Source: Cochliopodium minus
Lineage: Eukaryota > Discosea > Himatismenida > Cochliopodiidae
Length of the DNA stretch: 30,000 nucleotides
Assembly: GCA_024220525.1 (NCBI GenBank)
Contig: JAMYWO010000398.1
Coordinates: 1-30,000 of the forward strand
Direction: 5' to 3'
The notes beneath the pieces were generated by a model, which had not been told where the DNA came from, made no database searches, and saw only the letters and a list, made by a program, of their open reading frames with translations. Position numbers and translations under genes: made by a program. Shown one piece after another: positions 1 to 11,750 of this stretch. Every line of letters starts with the position of its first letter. Position 1 is the stretch's first letter.

Positions 1-75
1 ATTTATTTTATTTATTTTATTTATTTTATTTATTTTATTTATTTTATTTATTTTATTTATTTTATTTATTTTATT
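1..75. repeat. AT minisatellite, 9-bp unit
   Basis: The window opens in a tandem array with unit ATTTATTTT, repeated about eight times. It lies downstream of the 3' end of the large minus-strand gene. The following 76-219 is AT-rich non-coding sequence with nothing else recognisable. The array is cut by the window edge, so its full length is unknown. Confidence 0.9.
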
Positions 76-219
76 AAGTAGAAGATGCTACATTTGGGTC
101 TGACAAAGAGAAAAGTTTGACTGTTCTCTGTAAGGCCAAAAAAAAAAATTATTATTATTTATTTATTATATATTATTAAATTTAATTTATTTTTCTTAAT
201 TTAATAAAATCTGATTGAT

Positions 220-3200
220 TTAAATTCCATCAACATTGTTGAGTTTCTTGTAGTTCCTTTTGAGGCGAGCAACAAGGGCAAAAACAACAATAATAATAAG
301 AATAAAGACAGCACCAGCAATGGCAATTCCAACGATAGCACCAGTTGACAAAGGAGAAGATTTGGTTTCCTTGGAACCGGAAAGGGTGTATAAATCAACA
401 CCCACACCAGGAGTAGTGACAGTTGAAGAATCTCTAGGAGAAGAAACAAAAGAACGAGAAAGAACAGTTCCATTAGAGAAAGAGAGGGAATAAATACCAT
501 GAACATAGTATTGTTGATAGGTTTGAACAGAAAGAGGAGTTGCATCAAAAGTTACACCACCATAAATGTTGGGGGAGATTCTGGTATTGAAAAGAGAGGC
601 GAGAGCATAGTTGGTATTTACTCTTCCTCCAGAAACCAAGGTAATCCTAAAATCGTTAGTAACTCTTGGATCCAAACAACCATAATTGTTGTCAGTAGTT
701 TGGGAAGAAGTTAAAACACTGGCATTGTTCGGAAGATAACAGACATAAAGAGTGGTAACAGTTATGTTGAATTGAGATCTTTCATTAGCATCAAGAAAAG
801 GGAAAACATAAATGGAATCACCTGTATCAAACAAGTTTTCTGAAGGGAGTTGCGCGAGAGCAGATTCTTCTGAATCATAAAATTGAAGGGAAAGAGGGAT
901 GGTGATAGCTTTCTGAACAGTGTCAAAGATGACATAGTTGATATTGAGTTGAGAATTGATAGAGTTTCCAGTAGGATTGTAGTTTTGATAAAGAGACCAA
1001 ATCAAAGAGAATTGGTCATTAAAGTTTATATCTCTTTTAGAGGAGGTAGTGGTGCTGGTGAATTCCCATATTTGTTCACAAGGAGCACTGGTGAGACAGG
1101 TACAGGTTCCTCCAGATGTTTCGGGAGTGAGATTAGAAGTACAGAAAGGAGATTGAACTTGAAAGACAGGGTAAGTTCTTTGTAATTGAAAAGATCCTCC
1201 AATGGAAACAGGAGTGACATCTCCAAAATATTGTCCCAACAAGTTTACTGTGGTTGAAATTCTAACAAATAATCTGTTGTCTGCTGTTTGTCCAATGTAA
1301 AGAATAGTGACTTGCGCACCTGTTTGAACAGTGAGAGAAGAAACCAAGTTGAGAGTGGAATCCAAAGTAAATTGAAAAGGAATGATGTATTCTGACAACA
1401 CTCTCACTTTGTATCCACTTGTAGAGGTAGAGGTGAGTGGTGCCACCAATGAAGCATGAAGGTTCCCTACTACACTTATTGTTGTTGCGTTTGCACTTGA
1501 TGATGCTCCACATTTAAATAAATTAAAGAATCCCATAGAACTGTTATATATCAATTTATTCTCCACTATATTTGTTCCATTGTACACATTAAACAACTTC
1601 CAGTAATTTCTTTATTTAATTCAAAAATTAATTTAATTTTATTAATTAAAAAAACTTTATTTATAATAAATTCATTTTACCCTGGAGGGGGATATGCAAG
1701 ATATGTGGTAGTTCCCAAAGAAGGGTAGACACCTTTTTGGATATTTCTGACTTGAGCAGCAGATGGTGCAGATCTATAAATTTTAAAAATAAATTTTAAT
1801 TAAAAAATATAATAATATTGAAAAATAACTAAAAATTATTAAAATAAAATTAAATAAAAATTAAATAAAAATTAAATAAAAATTAAAGAAAAATTAAAGA
1901 AAAATTAAATAAAATTGTTACAAATTAAAATTAATAAATGAAGATAATTACCTCCAAACAGAAGAGTTGGTGGCAGAAGTACCAAAAAAGTCAGAGTATT
2001 TTCTGTTGACACAAGAATTATTTTTAGGAGACAAACCAAGAGTAGGATCAAAAGATTGAAAGTCAATGATCCAAGTAGCACCTCTCACATAATCCAAAGT
2101 GAGAGAAAAAGTAAAGTTTTGAGAAGAGAGATCAAAATCAATGTTGTAAGAAGGAAGAGTGGAATAAGGTCTAGGATTCAATGTTTGGGTTGCAATGTTA
2201 ATGATTTCAGAGGGTTGACAGAAAGCATAATCCCATGTGATGCAATCTGTTTGATTTTCTCCTGGTCCTTGATTTATTTGTCCTGGATGACATGTTTGAG
2301 TTGTTTGACAAAATCCACAAAGAAGGTATGAATCTAATAAGATAAAAAAAAAATATTAAAAAATTTTAAAAAATAAAATCAATTTAATAAATTAATATTA
2401 AATGAAATCTATTTAATAAAATAATTTAAAATCAATATAATAAAATATAGTAAGTTGAAAAGGTAAAGGTAAATAAAAATGATTGAAAGTGACAATAAAT
2501 TCTTACCACTCAAACAAGAAGCACAGTCAACGTGGTTGTGGCAAACATAATCAACAAAAACTTTAAAGTACAAGTTGAGGGGAACAAAGGAAGAACTTTT
2601 GGAAATGGCCACAGAAACGTTTCCATCAAAATAACCTCCACTACTCAAATTCCAAGCACCAGGATAAGAAGGATTGGCGATGGCAGGGATATTGATGTAA
2701 TAAGAGATGGATGCTGTTTGTCCTGCTGCTACTGTTCCCAAATCTTCTGAACTCAAAGGTAGTACTGTCACCAAACTTATTGTTGGTGAAAACAAGTGTG
2801 AAAGAACCACATCTATTGCATCTGATGGTCCATAATTTGTTATCTTTAAAAATAATTAAATTAATTTTTTAAGGATAAAATAAAATAAATAAAATTAAAT
2901 TGTAAAAATAACATTAATTTAAAAATTTGTTTGTCAAAACTTTTATTTTTTTGTGTTACCTTTAGAACAATAGGAGGAGTATCAAGTTGAGCAGGAACCA
3001 TAGTAGTAGGATAGGAATCAACAAAAGAAGCACTAATGTTGTATTGAACAGTAGAATTGACGGTATCAACATAAAGACAATTGTTACTTTGATCTATGTC
3101 ATCTTCAAGTCCATACAAACAGACTTGAAAATCTTATAAAAAAAGATTAAAAAAAAAAAAGAAGAAAAATAGAAAATAGGGAAAGAAACCTAAAGGAGTT

Positions 3201-6200
3201 CCTTCGGCAACACTTGAAGCAACAAAAAAGGTCATTGTAATATTGATGGTTCCATTCACAGCGAGTTCTGATTGAGAAGGAATACAAACCAAAACACCAT
3301 TGTTTCCTGTACATGAGGTGATCTGAATACAAAAACAAATTAAAGAATAAGAGAAAAATGATTTTTAAAAAGTTTACACCGGTAGAAGAAACATAAGAAA
3401 CAGCATCATTGGATTGTTGATTGTAGTTTAATTGAAAAATCAAAACGAGACCACTTGCAGTAGAAGGACCAGAATTTTGAAAGGTAAGAACAGGAATGGT
3501 CCAAGTGGTACCAGCAACGGGTTGTTGATACAAATGTACATTTTCTCTTTGGTGCAAATAAGACAAAAGATCAAGAATGAGATAAATATCTATTTCTCTG
3601 TCTGATACTCTCACGTCTGTTGCCACATTGTTTGCAGGGTTGAGATCTTCCTCTAAACTGGTAATGCTCCAAGTAGTATTAATTTTGAAATTGGAATCAA
3701 GAGAAGAAGAAACGAGGAGATCAATTTCCAATGTGTCCAAATAACCATCTGCATAACTAAATCTTCCAAAATCACATGTCAAATTCTTTAGGTCTCCATT
3801 GTTGAAGAAACAGTAGAGGTTGGAAGAGGCACTGGAGAAATTCAAGTAAGAAGGAAGGATAATGTTGATGGATGCATTTCTTGCGTCACTAGGTCCGTAA
3901 TTGTATACATTGAACAAATAACTGGTGGTTGTTCCTGGTACTGGTGTCATTGTATTTGTTTGAAGTGATAAATTTAAATCTGCCAATGTTTTTGATGTTG
4001 TGTTTGCTAAATTAAAAAAAAAAGTATTAAAAATAAAAGGAAAATAAGAATGTATATTTAAAATAAGAAAATATTAAAAAAGAAATAAGAAATATTTACC
4101 AACAAAATCGTTGTTGAAAGGTTTGGAATCAGTAGCATTTCCGGGATTAGGTAAACCCAAGTCAGCAGTTTGAAGATTAGAAAAGATGGAAAATTTGGTT
4201 TGAAGGATGGTAGCAAAAGGAACATTCGGATTTACAGTCAAAGAAGTAACTATGGTTCCACGAACATATGCAGCAGAAGTAATGGAAAGAGCATCCACTT
4301 GTTCATCACGAATTTGACAAGTAGAAATACCATTACTGTCCAAACAAAGTTCCACATTTGGTCCTGCTTGGAATTGAGAAGAATTAAAAATGATATTGAT
4401 CACCACTGAGGAGACATCGGAGGGTCCTGCATTGTAATAAGTGACATTGAAATTTACTGGTGTTCCTGCAATGGTTGGATCAGAATAATCTATGACAGAA
4501 ATTTGTAAATCATAAGAACTCGTCACATTTGCAGAAGTGGAGTTAACATTGTTTGAAATATCTATTTCCAAATCACTTGAATAAATGTTTGCAATCACCA
4601 AAGGAGTAGCAACAATAGACCAATTAGTAGGAACAAACAAATTCATGGAGGCAGTGAAAACGTTATTGACATTATTGAAAGGATCATAAAGGGGCAAGGA
4701 AGCATTCTTGATACATCTGATGGTGGTGAGACCTGTTCTGGTACAAGAAGGAAAACCAACAATGGAAGTAGGAGACTGGATGTCTTGAGGAACTTGTAAA
4801 TCAAGAATGATATCAGTAGAATCAGAAGGACCCAAGTTTATTGCTTCCAAATATATTGTCAAATTTGAACCTGCAGAAATGCTTGGTTGACAAGTAAAAC
4901 TGGTTATCACAAAATCTACGAGGTGAGTAATGTTTGATTTCAATGAAAGAGATGCTTTTGTGGGGTCTAAAATATCTTCATTGGCAGTAACATTTAAGTT
5001 TGTGATTTGAGAATAAACTCCCACGGGAACTTGATTGGTGACATTGGTAACGATCACAAAAGATTGGGAATTTCTTACTTGAAAGAGAGAAAGTCTCATG
5101 TCTGGTTTCACTACACATCTCACTGTCTCCAATGTTGATTGAAAATCTTCTCTATCAAAACAAACCAAATTTGTACTTGTAGAGTTTATAATCAGATTCT
5201 TTCCTTTGTTGAATACTATTTAAAAAAAAAAAGAAAAATTAGAGAATTCTAAAAACAAACATATGTTTTAAATGATGTAGATTTTTTAAAAAAAAAAATT
5301 GAGAAAAATATTATACAGATGGTGACGTTGGTAGCATCAGAAGGACCAACATTGGTAAGAGTAAAAAGATATTCAAGATATTCCCCAGAATTGGCAGAAG
5401 TGGTGTAACGAGTAACATCTAAAGAAAGATCGACTTGGGTAGATAATTGGATGGGAAAGGATTCAGTTTTAGTAGGAACGTCATTACCAAAATAGGAAAA
5501 GTAGATAAAAGGAGAAGAAATAGGCAAAGAAGAAGAAGGATAAATGGTAATTTGACCAGAACCAGTGTTAGGTGGAGCATTAGGTGCAGTGCTAGGTGCA
5601 GGAATAGATTGAGGGAAAGAACAATAAATGATACTGGATGTCTGGTTGGAAGAAAGACAAACAAAATCACCAACACTTGAAATAAAAGTAAAACCAGAAG
5701 GTAAATTTATATTAAATTTCGCTCCTGTTGCTTGAGAAGGTCCCCAATTTGTGAGAGCTACTTCAAACTGGTAATTCTCTCCTGTATAACTTTCCAAATT
5801 GTTCCCCCCGTTTACACTCAATGAAAGGTTTGTAGATGCCACGGTAACAAATGACTCTACAAATGAATTGTCATCACTATTGTCATCCCTATTTTCCATT
5901 TTAAAAAAACAATAAACATAAATAATGAAGGAAATCATTTTTACACGAAAAGATCGGTTGTTAAATCAACACCACTTGAAATAAAAAGTCTTTTGAAAGA
6001 ACCGGCACTGGTATCAGCCTGATATTTTAAAGTAAAAGTAAAACGAAAAAAATTTGAAATAAAAGAAAAAATTTTACAGGGACACTGATAAAAAAGGAAA
6101 ATGACTTTGTTTCATTGACAGTGACATTACCAGGAGAACATTTCCAGATGGATAAGACACTATTGGCATTGATACTTTCACAATAAGAATCATTACTGTT

Positions 6201-9200
6201 CAAAGTGGCTAATCCTTCAAATTGTAAAATAATGTAGACACCATTACCAGAGTAATTTATGTCATTGGGTCCATTGTTGGTAACACTAAAAGAGACAGGG
6301 TAAGAATCTCCTGAAGTCATAGTTTTTACAGCTCTATTGAATTTAGTCGAATAAAGTGATGTTTCTTCAGATCTTTTTGATGAAGTAATTGAAAGTTTTA
6401 TGTCTCCATGAACAGATGTTGGGCATTTCTAAGAATAAAAAAATTAACAAATTGAATTAGGGAAAAATAAAATTTACCAAAGAAATAGGACAAGAAACAG
6501 ACAAAGTATTGAAAGGATAGTAAGGATAGGTAACAGAATTACAAGCATTAGGATTAGTAGTACCTGCTTTCATTGCAACGTCTCTTTTATTCTTACTAGC
6601 AGAGGTGGTCGTACTCGTTGCAGTTGGATTACTTATTTGAGGTCCTTGGGATGGACAAGTACTTGCACCAATTGTTATGTTAAAAATCCCTTTCGGATAT
6701 GTAGTAGTGGTTGAAATGGAACATAAGATAGAATTATAATTTAAACTACTACAACAATATCCTTGTCCGTTATTTATGCTAACAAATTACAATGAAAAAA
6801 TTGACAAAAAAATAAATTAAAAGAAATTACAGGTATTTATCTCGAGAAGGATTTGAAGAAGGAGGACAAGTAGAAGCAAAACAACCAAACACATTTGTTG
6901 GGTATGCAGAATTTCTAATACAACAATAAGAATTACATTGTCGATTAGAGGAAGTAGTATCTAGAACTGAAAAACCAGAGGCAACCGGACATACAGCTCT
7001 ATCAGAAAAATGATGTAATTCCTCTTCTCTTTTTTTATTGGGAGCACCATTGTCAGTGGGGAAAAAAGTAAAACTAGTGATGTCAAAAGGTTCATCCAAT
7101 CCCAAAGGATAATCAATTACAGAATTACCATTAGTTAGAGTTCTCCAAGTGTCACTTCTTGCCTTAAACTCTGCATTGGGAGTGTAGACTTCTGTTACAA
7201 CATGATAATAGGTTACAAGACGACAAGTTCCATTAGGTTGATTTTGGGTGATGGAGAGATCATTGCAACGAGTCTCTTGACAAAGTTCTGTTCCTTGGGT
7301 ACAATTCCAATAAGAGAAAGAAACGTCTTGACCTGTATTGGGATTTGTAAAAGTAGCAGTTTGACAATTGGTTAATTGATAAGTAGAATTGGAAGTAGAA
7401 GAAACACAAGAAACATTGACCACATTACATTCGGTGATGGCGGTTTGGGTACAACTTTCCCAAGTTCTGGCATAAGAAGTGAGAGAAAGTTTATAATTTT
7501 CATTGGTGGAGAGGTAACTTCCTGTATAATCCACATTTTCATTCACATAGTAAGTTGTTTCATTAATTGTTTGAGTGAGAAAACTACCACCTTGTTCGGA
7601 ACTAGTGATGTTGTAAGAATAGGTTCCATCTGTTTGGAGAAGAGGTGTTCCAAGAGTATTGGGACATCCATACTTTAAAGTATCACTGGCATAATAAGTC
7701 CAGAATAAAGCAAAGGAATTCCCACTGCCACTTGCTTTACTGTACAACACATGACATTCATTATCATTCCTAAGAAAGACAGTGTTAGAAAGAGAGTCCC
7801 TCTTTTTTGTTGGAGATGATACAGGATTAAAGTTAAATTGAAAAGAAACAGAAAATTCACTGCTAGGATCAGAATCCAACTGTAAGTTTGCTTGATCTTG
7901 ATAAACAGGACATATTTGGGCTCCTATTCCAAATAATTCTTTTCCTCCTCCCCCTGTAGTTCCTTTTATTTGAGTCAAATCAACACAACAAGAAAAAGAA
8001 CCTCCATTCTGATTTAATGTTCCCACTAATGTCCATGTGTTCTGTTTGTCTGGGTTGAAACGCCATAATCCACCTTGTGCGAGAATTTCCGAACTTAATC
8101 CCGCTTGAAAATAAGAGCTATTAGGAAAATTAAAACAGAAAGTTGCAGAATTGAAATAGATAGAACTTAAAGTAACATATTGATAATCTGTGAATGGGAA
8201 AAAAGTATCTGGTGCATAATCTGGGAATCCTGTTGAAGATACCTTTTAAAAATTAAAAAATAAAGAACAATAATAAAAGAAATGAAAAAAGTTGGATTAC
8301 AGTGAGGATAGTTTGAAAGGACATTTGATTAAAAGTGGCATTAAAACCAGGTAAGTAAGCAGGGTTTCCAAGCGCCTCGGGGTTGAGATTTGGAGAGATT
8401 GAGAGATGAGTAACTGCTTGATCAATGGTCACATTTCTGGTGTAAACACCACCACAAAACACAGGTTCGGTGGTAACAACAGGAGTGTAGTAAATGTTCA
8501 TAAGGGAGGAATCCCCACATTGAGAACATCCATATCCAGAATAACCCGTAAAACAAGTACAATTATTTGGATTTCCGTTTGTACAGTTACCAAAAAAAGG
8601 ATAGATGACAGTAGTCCCCACTATTTCTCCATTAGATGGTGCTCTAGAGAGAACATTGTTGATTCTACTCAATTCTTGCAAAAGAACAGAACGAGCTGCT
8701 TTGTATTCTGTCAATCTTTGATTGTACAGGGTGAGTTCGTTGATGCTTCCAGTTAATTGATTGAATAAGCTGATGAGCTTATCATTTTGAATGGCTGCGG
8801 TCAAATCATTAGTTTGAATTCCAAGATCAATGATGAGCTTCGCTTGTGTATAAATTTGTAGAGCATCAGCAGTATCACCAATTTGTCCATCAAGCAAAGT
8901 AATATTCCCATTAAACCAATTTTCTGAATCAATTAGGTTTTGTTTCAGAACATCAATATCAACACCCACAAGAGTCTTATTATTGGTATCATAGATGTAT
9001 TGTTGTTGTGTATCATTCAATTCATAAATAGTTTTATTAATCTTATCCACAAGATTATCGATTGTCAAATTGAGCTGTTGCATTTTTGTCAATACTGCCG
9101 ATTTTTTGAGACTTTGTAAGAGAAATTGTTGATTCAATTGATTAATTGAATTGGTGATTGTTGCTATCAATTTTTGTAATGAGGACTATTAAAAAAAAAA

Positions 9201-10466
9201 GTATTTAAAATATATCAAAAAAAAATCAATTAATTTTACAATATTATTCTGGGTAACTGTAGTATTGGATCTTGTGTCTTCAAGTTGGGTGTTCAATTGA
9301 GCCAATGTTCTATTAAAAAATTAAAATTATAATTTAAAAATTGATTGAAAAAAACTTACGAATCACAATTAGCATTGACATCATTGATGGAAGCAACAAT
9401 AGATTGCAAGGTAGCATTATATTGAGCAATTAAATAATTATCACTATCAATCGAAGTTTGTGCAGCAATTTTTTGAGGACAAGAACCTGTTGCTGGGCAA
9501 GTAGCACTTGCTTGATTATAAACTGTTGTATCATAATTCAATTTAACTTGAGCACTACTTAAATCAAAGTTTGCTGCCAATTTTTGGGTTATAAGATTAT
9601 TCAAGCTAAAAATTAAATTAATTAAATCAGATTAGATCTTTTTTTGGTATCTTATTTTTAAAAATTGTTAACCTCATCAAACAATATTGAGAACTAGATT
9701 TGATATTATTATAATTTGAACTCATTGATGATAATAATGTATCCAATGAAGAGGTCATAATTTGCGTTGCAGAGAGTCTATCATTCAGATAAGTCTTATT
9801 TCCATTGATATATCCTTGAATTTGTGCCAATAATGCATTTAAATTTGTTAGAGTGATATTTTGATTGGTCCATTCAATAATGGAATTTTGCAAACTAGTT
9901 TGTTGAGAATCTAAAACTTGGATTAGCGATGCATTTTTCAAAATGTCTTGATTTATTTTATTTTGATAATACTGATACAAGGCAGTCTTGGTTGTTATCT
10001 TTGAGTTGATGTTTGATTGTTCCGTAAGGCTTGTAGTATAAAGATTCTTCAAATCAGAAACCCTATATAAGAAAATAATAAATTTGATAGAAATAAAAAT
10101 AAATAAGGATTACAATCTATTAAATGTATTTTCAGTGGCAGTAATATTTTCAGTATTTTCCAATTTTTGTTGTTCATAATTATCTTGAAGAAGGGTCAAA
10201 TTTTCAATAAGCACCAATTGAGAACAAATAGATGATTCCAATCTATTCATTCCATTTTGAACCAGAGATGCCATTCTGATTAAAAAAAGTTTGAGAATGA
10301 AATGAACAATAAAAATTTAAAATAAATACTTTTGATAAACTCCTTCTATACTGAAATTTATATCAACCAAATTATTGTATGTTTGAGTTTGTTCATTTTG
10401 CACAACAGATATATTTTGGCCAAGAGAAAAAATTGTAAAAAACACTATTATGATGAAAGCTCTCAT
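220..10466 (-). CDS. Giant type I membrane protein: coiled coil, EGF-like patch, eight DUF11-like repeats, C-terminal TM helix
   Basis: One spliced gene of about 19 exons and roughly 2950 residues. Exon joins kept an open frame at every GT..AG pair I checked, for example 10328/10276, 9673/9605, 8303/8244, 4099/4006 and 2506/2331. The start at 10466 begins a hydrophobic signal peptide (MRAFIIIVFFTIFSLG). Residues about 20-520 are Gln/Asn/Leu-rich and look coiled-coil. A Cys cluster near 535-560 (CTCFTGYSGYGCSQCG) is EGF-like. Residues about 600-1200 are Cys-rich and unfamiliar. From about 1240 to 2330 there are eight copies of a NxGPSDA-type motif followed by a beta-strand/LP pattern, as in DUF11/CARDB-like or integrin-alpha-like beta sandwiches. 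An unrecognised domain of about 400 residues follows. One TM helix (IVGIAIAGAVFILIIIVV) leads to a 15-residue basic tail. N-glycosylation sequons are very frequent. A role in adhesion or as a cell-surface receptor is inferred from architecture only; I know no named homologue. Confidence 0.8.
1847..1912. repeat. AT minisatellite, about 11-bp unit, in an intron
   Basis: About six head-to-tail units close to ATTAAATAAAA (some with AAAGAAAAATT) lie within the intron between 1773 and 1951 of the giant membrane-protein gene. This makes the intron about 180 bp, longer than most introns of the gene. Confidence 0.75.
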
Positions 10467-10634
10467 TGTTTTTTTTTTATTTTTCAAATTTTATATTTTT
10501 GATTTCGAATTTAATAACCCTCTTTACTGAGGATTTTGAGTTCAATTATTCTTAAATTAACTTTTAATTTGGATCGAAAAAAATTATTTGAAATATTTAT
10601 AAATTAATTTTAGTCATTCATCTATTTTAAAACA

Positions 10635-11622
10635 TTATTTTTTGGTATCTTTCTTTGTTGTTTCTTCCTTTTTGGATAATTTAGATTTTCTTCTTGAAGA
10701 GATTTGACGTCTTCTTTGAATTTCTTCATTTCTTCTTTGTTTGATCAATTGATTGTATGCTTCAACTTCTTTTTTTGCACTCTCTCTTCCTTTCAACTTT
10801 TCAGCTTTATGTCTTCTCTTTTGAGCAAGTTTTCTTGGAGTGACAAGTCTTTGGATTTTTGGTGCTTTGCTTCTTGGTTTTTTTCTTTTGCTTCCTTCTT
10901 TGATTGGAATTTCTCTTCTAATAACAAATTCTTTTACATTATCCTTCTTGGTCAAACTGAACAATTTTCTGATTTTGGATGCTCTTTTTGGACCCAATCT
11001 ATTTGGGACTGCTTTTTCAACTTCTGTCAAATCTGGGATTTCTTGTTCTCCTTTTCTCAAAATGATAAGATTTACAACAACAATTTCACTGCTGATGATG
11101 CAACCACGAAGAGATTTACGTTTACGAGTACCATCTCTCTTTTGTCCACGGTATCTATTGTAACAAGTGGTTCCTTCAGTGAGAAACAATCTGATACGAT
11201 CACTTGTCAAAACACCTTGTTTCATTGGAAATCCTTCCTTATCACTTCCACCAGTAATTTTGAATACATATCCTTTATATTCATCTCCAAGGAGACTTCC
11301 ATCAATTTCTTCTGCTAATTTTTTATCTTGAAAGAGACGGCTATATTTTTGTTTATATAAATGAATAAATTAAAAATTTAGAATAGAGTAAATCCGAAAA
11401 TAAAATTAATTTTAGTGAGAAGAAATTGAGAACAAAGTATCCTTAAATATGTTCTTTATATTTTAAATTGGGGCTCTCATTACTATTTAATGTATTTATC
11501 ATATTCAAATATCTCTTTCATTTAATTTTATTTTGAGGAATAGTTTTTTACACTTTCTTTTCATCTTCAAGTTCAATGACTTTTTGGCGACCAGTTGATG
11601 GGAAGGCAATATTGAGCTTCAT
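10635..11622 (-). CDS. RPS6: 40S ribosomal protein S6 (eS6), copy 1
   Basis: Structural component of the 40S subunit. Two exons: 11622-11552 and 11340-10635, with a 211-bp intron (GTAAAA..ATATAG). The product is about 258 residues; the family is usually 230-250. The N-terminus reads MKLNIAFPSTGRQKVIEL, and family hallmarks follow: GFPMKQGVL, RKRKSLRGCI, RLGPKRASKIRKLF and APKIQRLVTPR. The C-terminal tail keeps the basic RRRQISSRRKS stretch, equivalent to the S6-kinase target region of other S6 proteins, so phospho-regulation is possible. The gene lies 168 bp upstream of the giant membrane gene on the same strand and is divergent from P2X. An identical second copy lies at 18322-19309. Confidence 0.97.
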
Positions 11623-11750
11623 CCTTAATTTTTTTTTATAATTTATAATTATTATTTTTAATATTTATATTTTTAAATAATTTTAATAAAAAATCTTATT
11701 CAAATGGTAATTAGTAGAATCGATTTATAAAAAAATAAAAGAAAAAAAAA
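11623..11750. promoter_or_regulatory. Shared divergent promoter, RPS6 / P2X
   Basis: Only 128 bp separate the two start codons, and both genes read outward. The interval is almost pure A/T and includes poly-T and poly-A tracts, with an A-run directly before the P2X ATG. The same interval is duplicated exactly at 19310-19437. No specific factor site could be identified. Confidence 0.6.

Noticed and set aside
7376-7678. 100-codon plus-strand open frame
   Set aside because: Antisense to a Cys-rich exon of the giant surface protein; no recognisable features.
220-10466. Several separate minus-strand genes instead of one
   Set aside because: Each gap between open segments is a short AT-rich GT..AG intron that keeps the frame. 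Only one signal peptide (at 10466) and one TM helix plus stop (at 220) were seen.
10840-11163. 107-codon plus-strand open frame inside RPS6, also at 18527-18850
   Set aside because: Antisense shadow of the conserved RPS6 exon; no family signature.
10704-11318. 204-codon plus-strand open frame, repeated identically at 18391-19005
   Set aside because: It lies wholly antisense to RPS6, is Phe/Ser-rich as expected from Lys/Arg-rich codons read backwards, and is repeated only because the block is duplicated.
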